From assembly GCA_020055645.1 (NCBI GenBank), contig CM034550.1:20864880-20928879 (forward strand): a DNA stretch of 64,000 nucleotides. The letters are read 5' to 3'. Under the pieces are notes generated by a model that made no database searches, had not been told where the DNA came from, and worked only from the letters and a program-made list of their open reading frames with translations. The translations under genes and the position numbers were made by a program. Shown here one piece after another: positions 12,107-22,815 of this stretch. The stretch is from Tomocerus qinae (Eukaryota > Arthropoda > Collembola > Entomobryomorpha > Tomoceridae). Position 1 is the stretch's first letter. Each line of letters starts with the position of its first letter.

Positions 12107-14576
12107 ATGAGTGAGTTGGAACCTTTGGAAGATATGATGGGCCAATTGGGTATAATTTAAATTTTATTAAATTTTGTAACTTTTTGAATAAGGATCAAGT
12201 CATTTTAAACATGTATCTTCTTTAAAAGGGGAATTCGGAAAGTACCAGTTGTTTCAGCATTGCCTGCATCTCTTTGGATCTTTCTTTGCTGGTATGCATA
12301 TGCTTTCGCTGTCTTTCACTGGACCCACGCCAAGACACAGGTGCAAATAATATTAATGGCAGTAATGCAAGGAACCTGAAATAAAATGTTGTCACAGTAT
12401 AGATAACTTTTGTCCCGAAATGTCATTTTAAATGTTATAGGTGCCACATTGATGAAGTCGACGGGACAAAACCTCAATTTGACTCGAGCTTTAAATTCAA
12501 TGAAACGGAAAACAAAGATTTATTCAAAGAATCAAAAATTAAAGACTATATTCCTAAATCTGAGGGTGAGTTTTTAAACTGCAAGAGAAAAGTCAAACCA
12601 GGAGGATCTGAGACAACAACATGCAGTAGTTATGTGTATCAATACAATGATTACCATCCTACAAGTTACGTGGTTAAAGTAAGAGGCGGAGAATGGAAGT
12701 TATTGCGAAAGTTGGGGATCTTTTGTAAACATTCAATGGAATAAATCAATATTATAATATTCTAATGCTAGTAATACGTTTTACTGTAATAATAATTTGT
12801 TTCTTTCAGTACGGTATGGTATGTAAGGACAGATACAAACGAGCACTGATGAGGACGATTTATTTGCTTGGTGTTTTGGTTGGGGTTACTGTTCTGGGTC
12901 CGTTAGGGGATATGTAAATAGATATATTTAGTAAATATTGGCTCGTTTTTGCACTTTCGAAACGATTACATTTTACCAAAATTATTTATGATTTCCAGGA
13001 TAGGAAGAAAACCGATACTGTGTGCATGTGCATGGCTCCAAGTAATATTAGCTATTGGAAGTGCATTCGTCACTAATTACTGGGGTCATCTTTTTCTGTT
13101 GTTTTGGTATGGATCTGTTGGCTCTGGAGGTGCATATTTGACAGGATTCGTTCTTTGTAAGTACCGAAATCTTTAATTTCCTTCAATCCTAATTCATAAA
13201 ATATATTTTAAAATTGCGTTTATGAAGTTTTTCTTCGTTTACAGCGATGGAACTAGTAGGCATCTCAAAACGAACCCTTTGTGGGACTAATTTTAGTACG
13301 GTGTTTACATTTGGATGCTTTCTCCTAGTACTAACTGCTTACTTCGTGCGTAATGTAACGCACCTGCAAATAATTCTTGGTTGCTATCCCTTAATTATGG
13401 CTGGACATTGGTGGTACGTTTAATTCAAATAAGAGTTTATTTGGATTCTAGAAACGTTTTCCCTGCATAATTTCTTGAAGTAATAAAACTTTTGTGCATG
13501 CAGGTTGTGTGATGAATCTATCCGATGGTCGTGGGGTCATGGAAAGCGCAAAGAAGCTATTCGATTGGCTAAAAAGGCAGCGAAGATGAATAAAATTGAG
13601 TTTGTCGATAGATATTCAGAATTAGCAGAAACTGAAATGCAAAGTAACGATAATGATGTTAAAGTTCAGAAAAAAGGTGAAGAATCATATGGATTGTTTG
13701 ATCTGTTAAAATACCCAGTTTTGAGATTGCGATTATTGCTTGTGGCTTTCAATTGGTTTGCGAACAGCATTGTCTACTATGGTATTTCTTTCAATACGGA
13801 AGATCTGTCCGGAGATCCCTATTTTAACTTCTTTTTAAGCGGTTTGGCAGAATTACCCGGCTTTATTATCGTCAATGTTGGTGTGCCTTACACTGGAAGT
13901 CGTACTTTGATGGCAATTAACCTTGGAATAGGTGGAGTTATGTGCTATGTCTGTGCAGGATTGACAAAGGGTAGATTTGAATTAATATTTTGAATAAAAA
14001 GAGTCGATCTGTAGAATGATTATGTAACGATTGTTATTAGGATGGGTCGTGACTGCCTTTTCAATATTCGCTAAGATTGGTATTGCCGTCTCTTTCACAA
14101 TCGTCTATAACTACACAGCAGAACTCTTCCCTACTGTTGCTCGTAATAGTGCAGTCGGGATTTGCACAATGTCTGCCAGGATTGCTGGCATGATTACTCC
14201 TATGCTAGGATTGCTGGTAAATTATATTTTAATAATTAAATACTGATTTTTGAAAGAATTTTTTATTTTGCTTTTTTATTTAATGCAGGATGAGGTTTAC
14301 GCAAAGATTCCTGTGATAATTTTCGGGACTGTCGCTGTGGCGGGTGCAATTTTCTGTGCCTTTCTCCCAGAAACATTAAATGCAGAATTACCTCAGACCA
14401 TGTTGGACGGTGAAAATTTTAGAATTGGGGACACAGCTTTTAGTGTATGTTGTCCCAAAAAGCAAATGCAAAATAAAGAAGATCCAACTGCAAATGAAAA
14501 TACTGGTGGCGAGGGTGGTGAACCTATTCCTGCATCTGAAGATGCTCCACAAAACGACGAGGAAAATAATTCATAA
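12107..14576 (+). CDS. Organic cation transporter-like protein, SLC22 family (OCT-B)
   Basis: Nine exons: 12107-12149, 12229-12340, 12441-12678, 12810-12913, 12999-13156, 13245-13413, 13504-13970, 14041-14216, 14289-14576; 1755 nt in frame, 584 residues. Same SLC22 architecture as OCT-A: LGEFGKYQ at the N terminus; CKDRYKRALMRT before helix 2; GPLGDMIGRKP in the MFS A-loop (Met-Ile replaces the usual Arg/Lys-aromatic); CDESIRWSWGHGKRKEA after helix 6; FNWFANSIVYYGISFN in helix 7; YTAELFPTVARNSAVG; LPETLNAELPQTMLDGENF near the C terminus. The extracellular loop carries an acidic/basic block (NKDLFKESKIKDYIPK) shared with OCT-C and OCT-D. The C-terminal tail is long and acidic. Intron positions and phases match OCT-A except for the missing second intron. 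Closest to OCT-D in the loop after helix 6. Probable plasma-membrane solute carrier, substrate unknown. Confidence 0.93.
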
Positions 14577-14998
14577 GCCATTACACTTCTATTCTCAACT
14601 CGCAGGCGCAGACAGTTGCTTTTAATAGTAGTCCTATAACTCCTATACTCCCATGTCAAATCTTAGAATATTTAGATAAGTGATTGGAAATTAATGATCA
14701 GTGATGAAAATACTGAATTGAAAAATTTTTTCTAGTATAAAATCTTAAGAAGTGTGAATTTAAATGGAATAAATTGCAACGTAAGAGCACCAGATTACAA
14801 AACGTTCACTATTGTGGTCGCATTACTCGCATTCTCACTTTTTTATATTATTTTGTATTGATCAAGGAGCTTTGTATTGATATTCAAATAAATTATTACC
14901 CAATGATTTCTATTCACATTGTTATTATAGTCTCCCCAAGGAGTGTCAACAGTTAAAGGATACCCCAACCAGTTAAAGCTCCTTGGTCCCCCCAAACT
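14577..14998. other. Intergenic, 3' side of OCT-B
   Basis: AT-rich, with polyadenylation-like AATAAA words near 14767 and 14889. Otherwise nothing recognised. Confidence 0.4.
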
Positions 14999-15262
14999 AA
15001 CTTCTTTTGTACAGAAGAGATATAAGATAGGAGCCTATATCCCTCCTATAGTAACTAAATTAGAATTTGATGTTTTTACAGCCCTATGGAAACAGCCTGA
15101 GATCATATCCAAAATGACCTTCGTACAGGGCAGAAGGGCGTGACATAGCTTTCACACGTTAAAATCAATTTTAACACACACCAGACGGGCGACAAATCTA
15201 ACCCTATGTTAATTTAGTTACTAGAAGGGATAGGCTCCTATCTCTTCTGTACAAAAGAAGTT
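14999..15262. mobile_element. MITE with 60-bp inverted ends
   Basis: The arms 14999-15062 and about 15208-15262 are inverted copies: both carry AACTTCTTTTGTACAGAAGA, GGAGCCTAT and TAGTAACTAAATTA. The left arm has an extra TAAGATA. The centre contains a perfect 18-bp palindrome (GTTAAAATCAATTTTAAC near 15159). No coding capacity, and no clear target duplication. It lies in the OCT-B/OCT-C spacer, about 600 bp upstream of the OCT-C start. Confidence 0.75.
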
Positions 15263-15270
15263 TCGTCATT

Positions 15271-15590
15271 ATAACAATACCCAAGATGCCTCGAATTTGT
15301 CACTCTATAGTAACGCATTTGTTTATATCAACTCCATTACAAGGTGGAGACATAGAGGGGGTTTCCCGGATTTTTGCACCCAATACATATTCATTTTCTA
15401 TTTACTACCACAGAAAGGTGGGCATCCAAACCAAATAACCATGGTTAATACTTTCGGCTTGGATGCTTACTTCTCTGCGGCAGTATGTGTATAGGTAGAA
15501 TTCAAATCGTTGATTGGGTTCAAACTGGGGGAATATCCCTCTATGTCTTCACCTTGTAATGGAGGCATCTTGACAATACCTATCCCACAA
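15271..15590. mobile_element. Second MITE-like inverted repeat
   Basis: Nested inverted pairs: CAATACCCAAGATGCCTC near 15276 with its inverse near 15565-15585; TCCATTACAAGGTGGAGACA near 15330 with its inverse at about 15545-15563; GGCATCCAAACC near 15421 with its inverse near 15455. The left arm is interrupted by about 40 bp after GATGCCTC. The element is non-coding and stands next to the MITE at 14999-15262, so OCT-C's upstream region carries two different inverted-repeat insertions in tandem. Confidence 0.7.
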
Positions 15591-15875
15591 AATCTCATGC
15601 AACTATAGTAAACGTATAGTTTTGTTGCTTAAGGATAGTATCAATTTTGTCAACAAACAACGAAAACAAATAAATAAAGCTTGCTGAATTAGGGACCAAC
15701 TATAAACTCATTCTAAACTCTTGATCAATTTTTGGGGTTACACAGACGAAGACTTTCTTAGTTTGGGAAATTAGTCAGATTTCAATATGCAAACCTTCTA
15801 TAATTTTTGAATATCTTTTAATGTAGAAATTAAGAGACATGGGGAAAGCCGGGCATTAGTGCCACTGTAATCGAA

Positions 15876-18498
15876 ATGAGTGATGAGGACCCTTTAGAAG
15901 ATATGATGAACCAATTGGGTATGATCAGTTCAATACTAAGAAGATTTTCAACACTCTTTTGGGTATATGATCGATTTTAGAATTTTATTTTAGCTTGTAT
16001 ATATCTTTGTAAAAAGGGGAATTCGGAATGTACCAGTTATTTCAGCATTTCCTGCATTCCTTGCTACCTTTCTTTGCTGGTTTACATGTTTATGCATTAA
16101 CGTTTACCGCTTCCACACCACCCCACAGGTAAGGTATATAATTATTGGCACTCTAAAAACGGTTAACGTTTGACAAAACTAACATTTTTGGGCCGAAATA
16201 TCTTTTAGGTGCCGCATAAATGAAGTCGACGGGAACAAACCTCAATTTGACTCAGACTTTAATTACAATGAAGAGGAAAGCAAAGATTTATTTAAAGAAT
16301 CAAAAATTAAAGACTATATTCCTAAAGATAAGGATGGTAAGTTTTCATCTTGCGAAATAAAGGTCAAAGCTGGAGGAAATGTGACAACCACCTGCAGTAG
16401 ACACATGTTTCAATTCACCGATTATCATCCTACAAGTTATGTGGTTCAAGTAAGTTATGGAAAATGCAAAAACGTTTTTGCGTGGTGACATTGTTTAATT
16501 CTGTACAATTTCAATAGTACTTTGCTTGTTTTCCACAGTACGAATTGATATGTAAGAACAAATACAAACGCCCACTGATGAGGTCGGTTTATGTGTTTGG
16601 TATTCTGATTGGAGCAATTACTCTGGGACCGTTGTCAGATAAGTAAATAAATATTCAAAAAATAACCTCATTTTACTCATTTACTCGAAATAATTTTATT
16701 TTTTTGTTAGGGTGGGGAGAAAACCTATAATGTGCATTTGTGCATTGCTCCAACCTTTCTTTGCTATTATTAGTTCACTAGTGAATAACTATTGGGCTCA
16801 TCTTGTTGTGACATGTATGTACGGAGCTTTTGCCACTGGAGGTGCCCTTATAACTGGGTATCTTTTAAGTTAGTATCGAAAAAGATCCTTAGTTATTTTA
16901 GAATTTGGCTTGCAAATTAAGTTTTCATTTATTAATTTACAGCAATGGAACTTGTAGGTACTTCAAGACGAACCCGTTGTGGGACTAATTTAACCTTCAT
17001 GTATAGATTTGGATCTCTTTTGTTAGTGCTATCTGCTTATTTCGAGCCTAATGCTATGTATCTGCAATTATTGCTCGGTTGCTATTCCCTAGTTATGGCT
17101 GGACATTGGTGGTACGTACATTTCATCCACTATTTTCTGATAAGACTTAGTGCCGAACCTCAGCCAGAGCGTGGACACTTTTGTCCAACCAGTAAAAAAG
17201 AATTTTTACAAATTTTTACAAATTTTTACAAAACATATTCTTTCCTGGCGAGGAGCTTAAGATAATACACTTACCCGTGATGAAGTACATTGTAGTACGG
17301 AAGATATTAAAAACTTTTTAATTATTTTACATGAAATTTTCTTGTTATCTCTAAAAGGTTGTGCGATGAATCTATTCGATGGTTGTGGGGTGCCGGGAAG
17401 CGCAAGGAAGCAATTAAAGTAGCTATGAAAGCAGCCAGGTGGAATAAAATTGAATTTGAAGATAGATATTCAGATAAAATAGAAGAAACTGCAAAGCCAA
17501 ATGACACGATCCCCAAAGATGTCGAAACCCCCTCAAAACTAGAGAAACCGAGTGACACCATCACCAATGAAACTCCTACAAGACAAGATAAACCGAGTGA
17601 AACAATTGTCAACAATGTTCACACTTCTACAAAACAAGATCTCCGTGGTTTATTCGGTCTGTTAAAATGCCGTGTATTGAGACTGCGATTACTTTTAGTG
17701 ACTTTCAATTGGTTTGCCAACAGCTTAATCATCTATGGCATTACTTTCAACGCGAATGATCTATCTGAATCCGGAGATCCCTATATAAACTTCTTTTTAA
17801 TCCAATTGGCTGAGATACCGGGTCTTGTTATCGTACGATTTGGCGTGCCTTACACCGGAAATCGTGTTATTATGTCACTTTCTATGGCAATTGGAGGAAT
17901 TATGTGTTTCATCTGTTACGAGTTGGATTACAGTATAATATTCAATTGAATAATATTTAACTACACAGCATTTTGTTTGGGATTGAATGAGTTTGCCTGT
18001 TTCAAGAATGATTATTATGTTTTTAGTACCCTCCGAAAATATAGTTTCCACTTTCGCTTTGGTGGCTGTTAGTATCTCTTTCTCAGTTCTTTATAAATAT
18101 TCAGCAGAGCTTTTCCCCACAGTAGCACGTGGTAGTGCCTTTGGAATTTGCTCCATGGGGGCCAGAATTGCTGGCATTTTTACTCCTATGCTTTCACTAT
18201 TGGTAAATTAAATAATGATATTCTTTTATGTAAGGATTTTTATTAATTTGCAATTTACCTGGTGCAGGATAAGAATCACACACAAATTCCTTTGCTATTT
18301 TTCGGGATTGTCGCCCTTGTGGCTGCATTAGCAAGTACCTTTCTCCCGGAAACTCAGGATGTAAAACTTCTGCAGACAATGTTAGATGGGGAAAATTTTA
18401 AAATTGGTGACACTGCTTTTAGCGGTTGTCGACACAAACCTAACCGTGTTGACACTATAGAAGTAATAGAAGAACAACCAGAAGGTGTTACAACTTAG
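15876..18498 (+). CDS. Organic cation transporter-like protein, SLC22 family (OCT-C)
   Basis: Nine exons: 15876-15918, 16017-16128, 16209-16449, 16539-16642, 16711-16868, 16943-17111, 17358-17932, 18027-18202, 18268-18498; 1809 nt in frame, 602 residues. It is the most diverged member of the OCT-B/C/D group but intact. SLC22 marks remain: LGEFGMYQ; CKNKYKRPLMRS; GPLSDKVGRKP; CDESIRWLWGAGKRKEA; FNWFANSLIIYGITFN; YSAELFPTVARGSAFG; LPETQDVKLLQTMLDGENF. The cytoplasmic loop between helices 6 and 7 is about 36 residues longer than in OCT-B and includes three imperfect repeats of KPsDTI (KPNDTI, KPSDTI, KPSETI), a local expansion. Exon 7 ends at an unusual GTATAA donor and exon 8 begins after TTTTTAG; the junction replaces the conserved Lys-Gly-Trp with Ile-Pro. 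Exon 5 ends at a GTTAGT donor like OCT-D. Substrate unknown. Confidence 0.9.
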
Positions 18499-19945
18499 CT
18501 CCAAGCAGTGCGAGTCTTATATGATGAAAGCTAAATATATTAATTAAATTAGAACAATTTATATCTTTATTTAAATAAAACTATATTTTTTTTAGATTGA
18601 AGAAATACATTTGCGATCTATCTTATGCGTACGAAACTCAACTTATAGTTGTATTTAACATCATAGCTGTAGATTTCGTATACATTTATCTATACATGTA
18701 CCGTATTGAGACTTTGTTTTGAAAACAATGAGATGCTCTAGGTTCCTGCTACTATTTACTATGTCAAAAATTAGATAAAAGAAATAATGCTTCCTTATTT
18801 TCAGGTCTAACTGCTAATAATAGAAATCATTTCCATCAATTTCATGGCTTTTACTATCCATGTAAAAATTGCAGCTGGAAAATTACAGAAATACCAAAAT
18901 GCACTATTAAAAATTATATAGTCATAAATAAATAGCTATTAAGAAGTTACCGACAGAGGAACAAAACACACCGCACCTAATATGCTTAAACAATCGAAGT
19001 ATTTAACTCTGACTTAATTAGCATTTCCCAACACTACAGAATAGACATAATGTTGTAATGTATTTCATAATGATAGCTGGCTATAATGTCACCCCTTCAC
19101 AAATTACTTAATCTTTCAATCAATGTGTCATTTGTATGGCTCTTTCATTAATTGTCTCCCCAATTGATCGTTATAGTTTCTTTTAAGCCGACTTGTCAAA
19201 ACTAGAGGTTTCGTTATGTGAAAGATATTTTTAGTGCTTAGTGCTTACTTCATAATTAAAGGTTTTCAGGTGCCTATTTACAGTTTTGTGATGGGTGGAA
19301 AAGGTGAATTTCCTATGAAATTATTCTTTACATTAAAAATTGACATAAAAATTGCATATTCGCTGCGCCTGCGAAGTAACAGGAGGCCCATTAGACACTA
19401 CTACCATCACAGAATTTATCCGATATGCGCATGCGTCACTTCCTTTTTATTACGCTAATAGCGAAAATGGACCTTGTGAAATTTTGATGTTGAAATGAAT
19501 TACTAGCTGAAACCTAGCACGTATAGTGTGCTAGAAAAATATTTAAATATTCCATACTATGTCTGCGTACTAACATTCGTCCGGAATTTCAAAAACGGCT
19601 TATATAGAGAATGCCTATAAGCGTGTTGATACAAGTCAGTACTGATAATCTAATCATTACAAAACGATACGGACATCATACAACGCTCAATTATACAAGA
19701 ATACCGACAGAATTCCATGCGCGTGTCTCACTTTACGTTTATGTAGTAGTAAAGATACATTTCATACGCCATTGAGAATTCAGTAACAACCTTTATGACA
19801 TGAAAAGTATGCACTGACTTGTATGATGGAAGGCTATTGTGGCGTACTGGAAGTAAATACATTTTTTTTATTCAAGTAGCTATGCAACCTCATTTTTGTA
19901 ATGAAAACGATTCATCAACTGACTTCAACCAGTGCATTCATTCTA
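18499..19945. other. Intergenic, 3' side of OCT-C
   Basis: No gene recognised. AATAAA near 18576 could end the OCT-C transcript. The open frames at 19234-19458 and elsewhere have no domain. Confidence 0.4.
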
Positions 19946-21058
19946 CAGTATGTATTGAAAAAGGGTATACATAGGAGTTTATGGGTATACATAGAATTTT
20001 AGTATCCATAGCACTTTCATTGTTAGTATACAGTACACAAGTTCAATTTGCAATTTTTACCAGCCAGATTTCCCTTTTATTATTTCATTGTTCGTCCCTC
20101 TATCCTTCTTTTCGCAATAAATAATGCGTTGTTTCAATCTGAAGAACTCAATATGGATAAACTGTCAATAAGTGAGCGAAATGAAATTGTAAAGATGCGG
20201 ACAACAATGTCGTTACGAGAGGGGGCTGAGAAATTCACTATCCGGTAAAGACAGTGAGCATCAGAACAGCTCGGTTTGATAGGACTGGTTCCGTCAAAAA
20301 CTTACCAAAAGTAGGAAGACAATTTTTTGATTTCTGAATTGGATGCTAAGGGAGTGGATCCTTACAACATTTGGTTTCAGCAAGACGGTGGTCCCCCACA
20401 TTATGCCATACAATTTAGGAATTGGTTAGATGAAACTTGATCATAATGATCATGATCAAGGGACCATGATGATCATGATCAAGAGACCATGATGATCATG
20501 ATCAAGAGACCATGATGATCATCATCAAGAGACCATGATTATCATGATCAAGGGACCATGATGATCATGATCAAGTGACCATGATGATCATGATCAAGTG
20601 ACCATGATGATCATGATCAAGTGACCATGATGATCATGATCAAGTGACCATGATGATCATGATCAAGTGACCATGATGATCATGATCAAGTGACCATGAT
20701 GATCATGATCAAGTGATCATGATCATTATGATCTGTGGTAACCGCTACTGTTCTGATGCTGTCTTTCCAGGATAGTGAATTCCTCAGCCACCTTTCGTAA
20801 CGACATTGTTGTCCGCATCTTTACAATTTCATTTCGCTCACTTATTGACAGTTTATCCATATTGAGTTCTTCAGATTGAAACAACGCATTGTTTATTGCG
20901 AAAAAAAGGAAAGAGAGACGAACAATGAATTAATAATTGGCTGGTAAAAATTACAAATTGAACTTGTGTACTGTATACTAACAATGAAAGTGCTATGGAT
21001 ACTAAAATTCTATGTATACCCATAAACTCCTATGTATACCCACTTTCAATACATACTG
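19946..21058. mobile_element. Palindromic Tc1/mariner-type element with satellite core
   Basis: Inverted arms of about 310 bp (19946-20255 and about 20765-21058) begin CAGTATGTATTGAAA and are flanked by TA on both sides (19944-19945 and 21059-21060), the target duplication of Tc1/mariner elements. Each arm encodes the same start of a helix-turn-helix transposase (MDKLSISERNEIVKM..., 20155-20247, and its mirror on the other strand). Between the arms, 20377-20440 encodes WFQQDGGPPHYA, which resembles the second catalytic-Asp region of mariner-like DDE transposases. The rest of the transposase is gone and the middle is a 23-bp satellite. So it is a non-autonomous, foldback-like derivative in which the coding N terminus has become part of the terminal repeats. 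Confidence 0.85.
20437..20731. repeat. 23-bp tandem satellite inside the palindromic element
   Basis: About eleven full copies plus degenerate ends of a 23-bp unit, GACCATGATGATCATGATCAAGT, with G/A/T varying near the end of the unit. The unit contains the palindrome TGATCATGATCA, so single strands can fold throughout. It has no spacers and is not a CRISPR array. Confidence 0.9.
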
Positions 21059-21060
21059 TA

Positions 21061-22583
21061 TGAGCGTTTCGAACGAAAAAGGAGGAATATAAAATCAATT
21101 TACTATTTAGTTTAACCCATAGTTACTAATGTGTCAATTTTGATAATAATGAAAAGTAAGGGGTAGGATTTACCGATGATAAGTTAGCAATTGCAATGAA
21201 AGTAAACCGTCTTTCCTGCAATGCAATTAAGGGAGCGTGTGTAAAAACAAGCAAAGAAACTTATATGGTGTCAGATCGGTTTAAGTATTGTGCACTTTTG
21301 TCCTTTATCAGTTCAATTCAGAGTCGCTTGAAATTAACTTAAACATTGGGAACTAAATTTTCTAAATAAAAAAGTAGTATTACAAATACTAGTGTAATGA
21401 TTTTGTCTATTTTTCAAAAATCGCGAATTTCGGTTGACCTGCATTATAGTGTGTGTAGCACAGGTTACTGTTGTTTCAATGACATCCTTTCAATAATGAC
21501 AATACTTTGCATTATTGAAAGAAACGATGTCAATTTTAAATTTTGGTAATATTTAAGCACCCCATTGAATTGGCGGTAGATAATCATATAATATAATACT
21601 TTATAACTAACTAAGCCCCCAGTATTAATGCTGAATTTCAAAATGATTAGGCATATTAACAATGTTCAATTTTCGAAATAAGCTAACCATTCATATCGGA
21701 CTTCCTTGTTTTATGAAATATGCATAGTGTACAGTTTTATTATACAGCGATGGAGTTAAAGATTTTCGCGCTAAAAGAGCGGTTCAGCTTGTTGGTAATA
21801 AATAATGAAAGCATAATATTCCCACAATAAAATTGATGTCAATTTTAGCCTAAAATGCAGGCAAAGCACGTTCAAAAGAGGGAATATAAACTTTTCACTA
21901 TGTTTATTTGCTTTGAAGTAATTGGTATTTGTGTTAACTACGATATAATTTTGTCCGTATTACATCAATAACTTGAAAACTAAATACCTAAGCCAAGATA
22001 ATTTCTTACATGTTATTGGGACTGGGATCAGGTAAGCTGATAGTCCGAGTAAACAAATTAAAATTTCAATTTCTTTCTTATTTTATTTTCATATGCAGCA
22101 GTAGGACTACTCTCCTATCTCACCCTGCCCTTTGCTTACTACCATTCATTTTGGCACAAAATTGTCGAATTTAAAAAAATGAAAAAAAATCGATTTTAAT
22201 TTTTTGCATTTGACTACCAACCTACCTGATCACAGTCCCAATAATAGTCACTTAGGTAATTATTACGACTTCGTCCTTGAGTAAAACCAATCTTGTATTA
22301 ATTTTTAAAAAACCCATTATATTAAGTGTTGTATTATGAACTGGAACCTCGTCTTAAGTGCTGAGGGCTTCTCAAGACGTCCAATCGTCGAACCGATACG
22401 TACAAATCGGCGTCTTGACGACTGTAAAAAAATTCATACCCCTAGTGCCCGTCCATCATTTGTCGCAATTCCATAGTTGAAAAATTTTACCCCTGATATT
22501 TCATTTTTATCTTAATTGTAACTATGGATTAAATAATCATAAAATAAAACTTTATATTCCTCCTTTTTCGTCCGAAACGCTCG
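21061..22583. mobile_element. Second TA-flanked inverted-repeat element, abutting the first
   Basis: The left end, TGAGCGTTTCG at 21061, matches the inverse of the right end at 22573-22583 (CGAGCGTTTCG). Both continue with ACGAAAAAGGAGGAATATAAA after one variable base, and the match weakens over about 110 bp (CCATAGTTAC is shared further in). TA stands at 21059-21060 and 22584-22585, consistent with Tc1/mariner insertion. The left TA is the same dinucleotide that closes the element at 19946-21058, so one element inserted exactly at the edge of the other. No transposase was seen in the 1.5 kb interior. Confidence 0.7.
22013..22244. mobile_element. Small MITE nested in the 21061-22583 element
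   Basis: The 22-bp ends TTATTGGGACTGGGATCAGG (22013) and its inverse at 22223-22244 differ at one position over the shared run. The 232-bp interior is AT-rich and non-coding. Target duplication is unclear. Confidence 0.65.
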
Positions 22584-22815
22584 TATGTATACAATGACAT
22601 CTTCAAAATGAATTCAGCACGACATAAAATTCATAATGGTAACATAAACACGTAACTTCACCTTTTACTACAAATACTACACATCAATTTGGAATAATTA
22701 TTTCTAAAGGTCTTAAAGGTTTAGGAGAACGAAGTATCTATTCATCTTTGATCTCTAGTTCTGCCATTGTGTGTCTGAGAGGCAGTGAGAATCGAAAGTG
22801 GGCATTGTAATCAAA

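Noticed and set aside
17358-18498. OCT-C as a pseudogene
   Set aside because: The conserved junction seems lost at first, but a GTATAA donor and TTTTTAG acceptor join in the correct phase and the whole frame closes at 602 residues.
20437-20731. CRISPR-like array
   Set aside because: The units are contiguous without spacers, and the context is a eukaryotic transposon.
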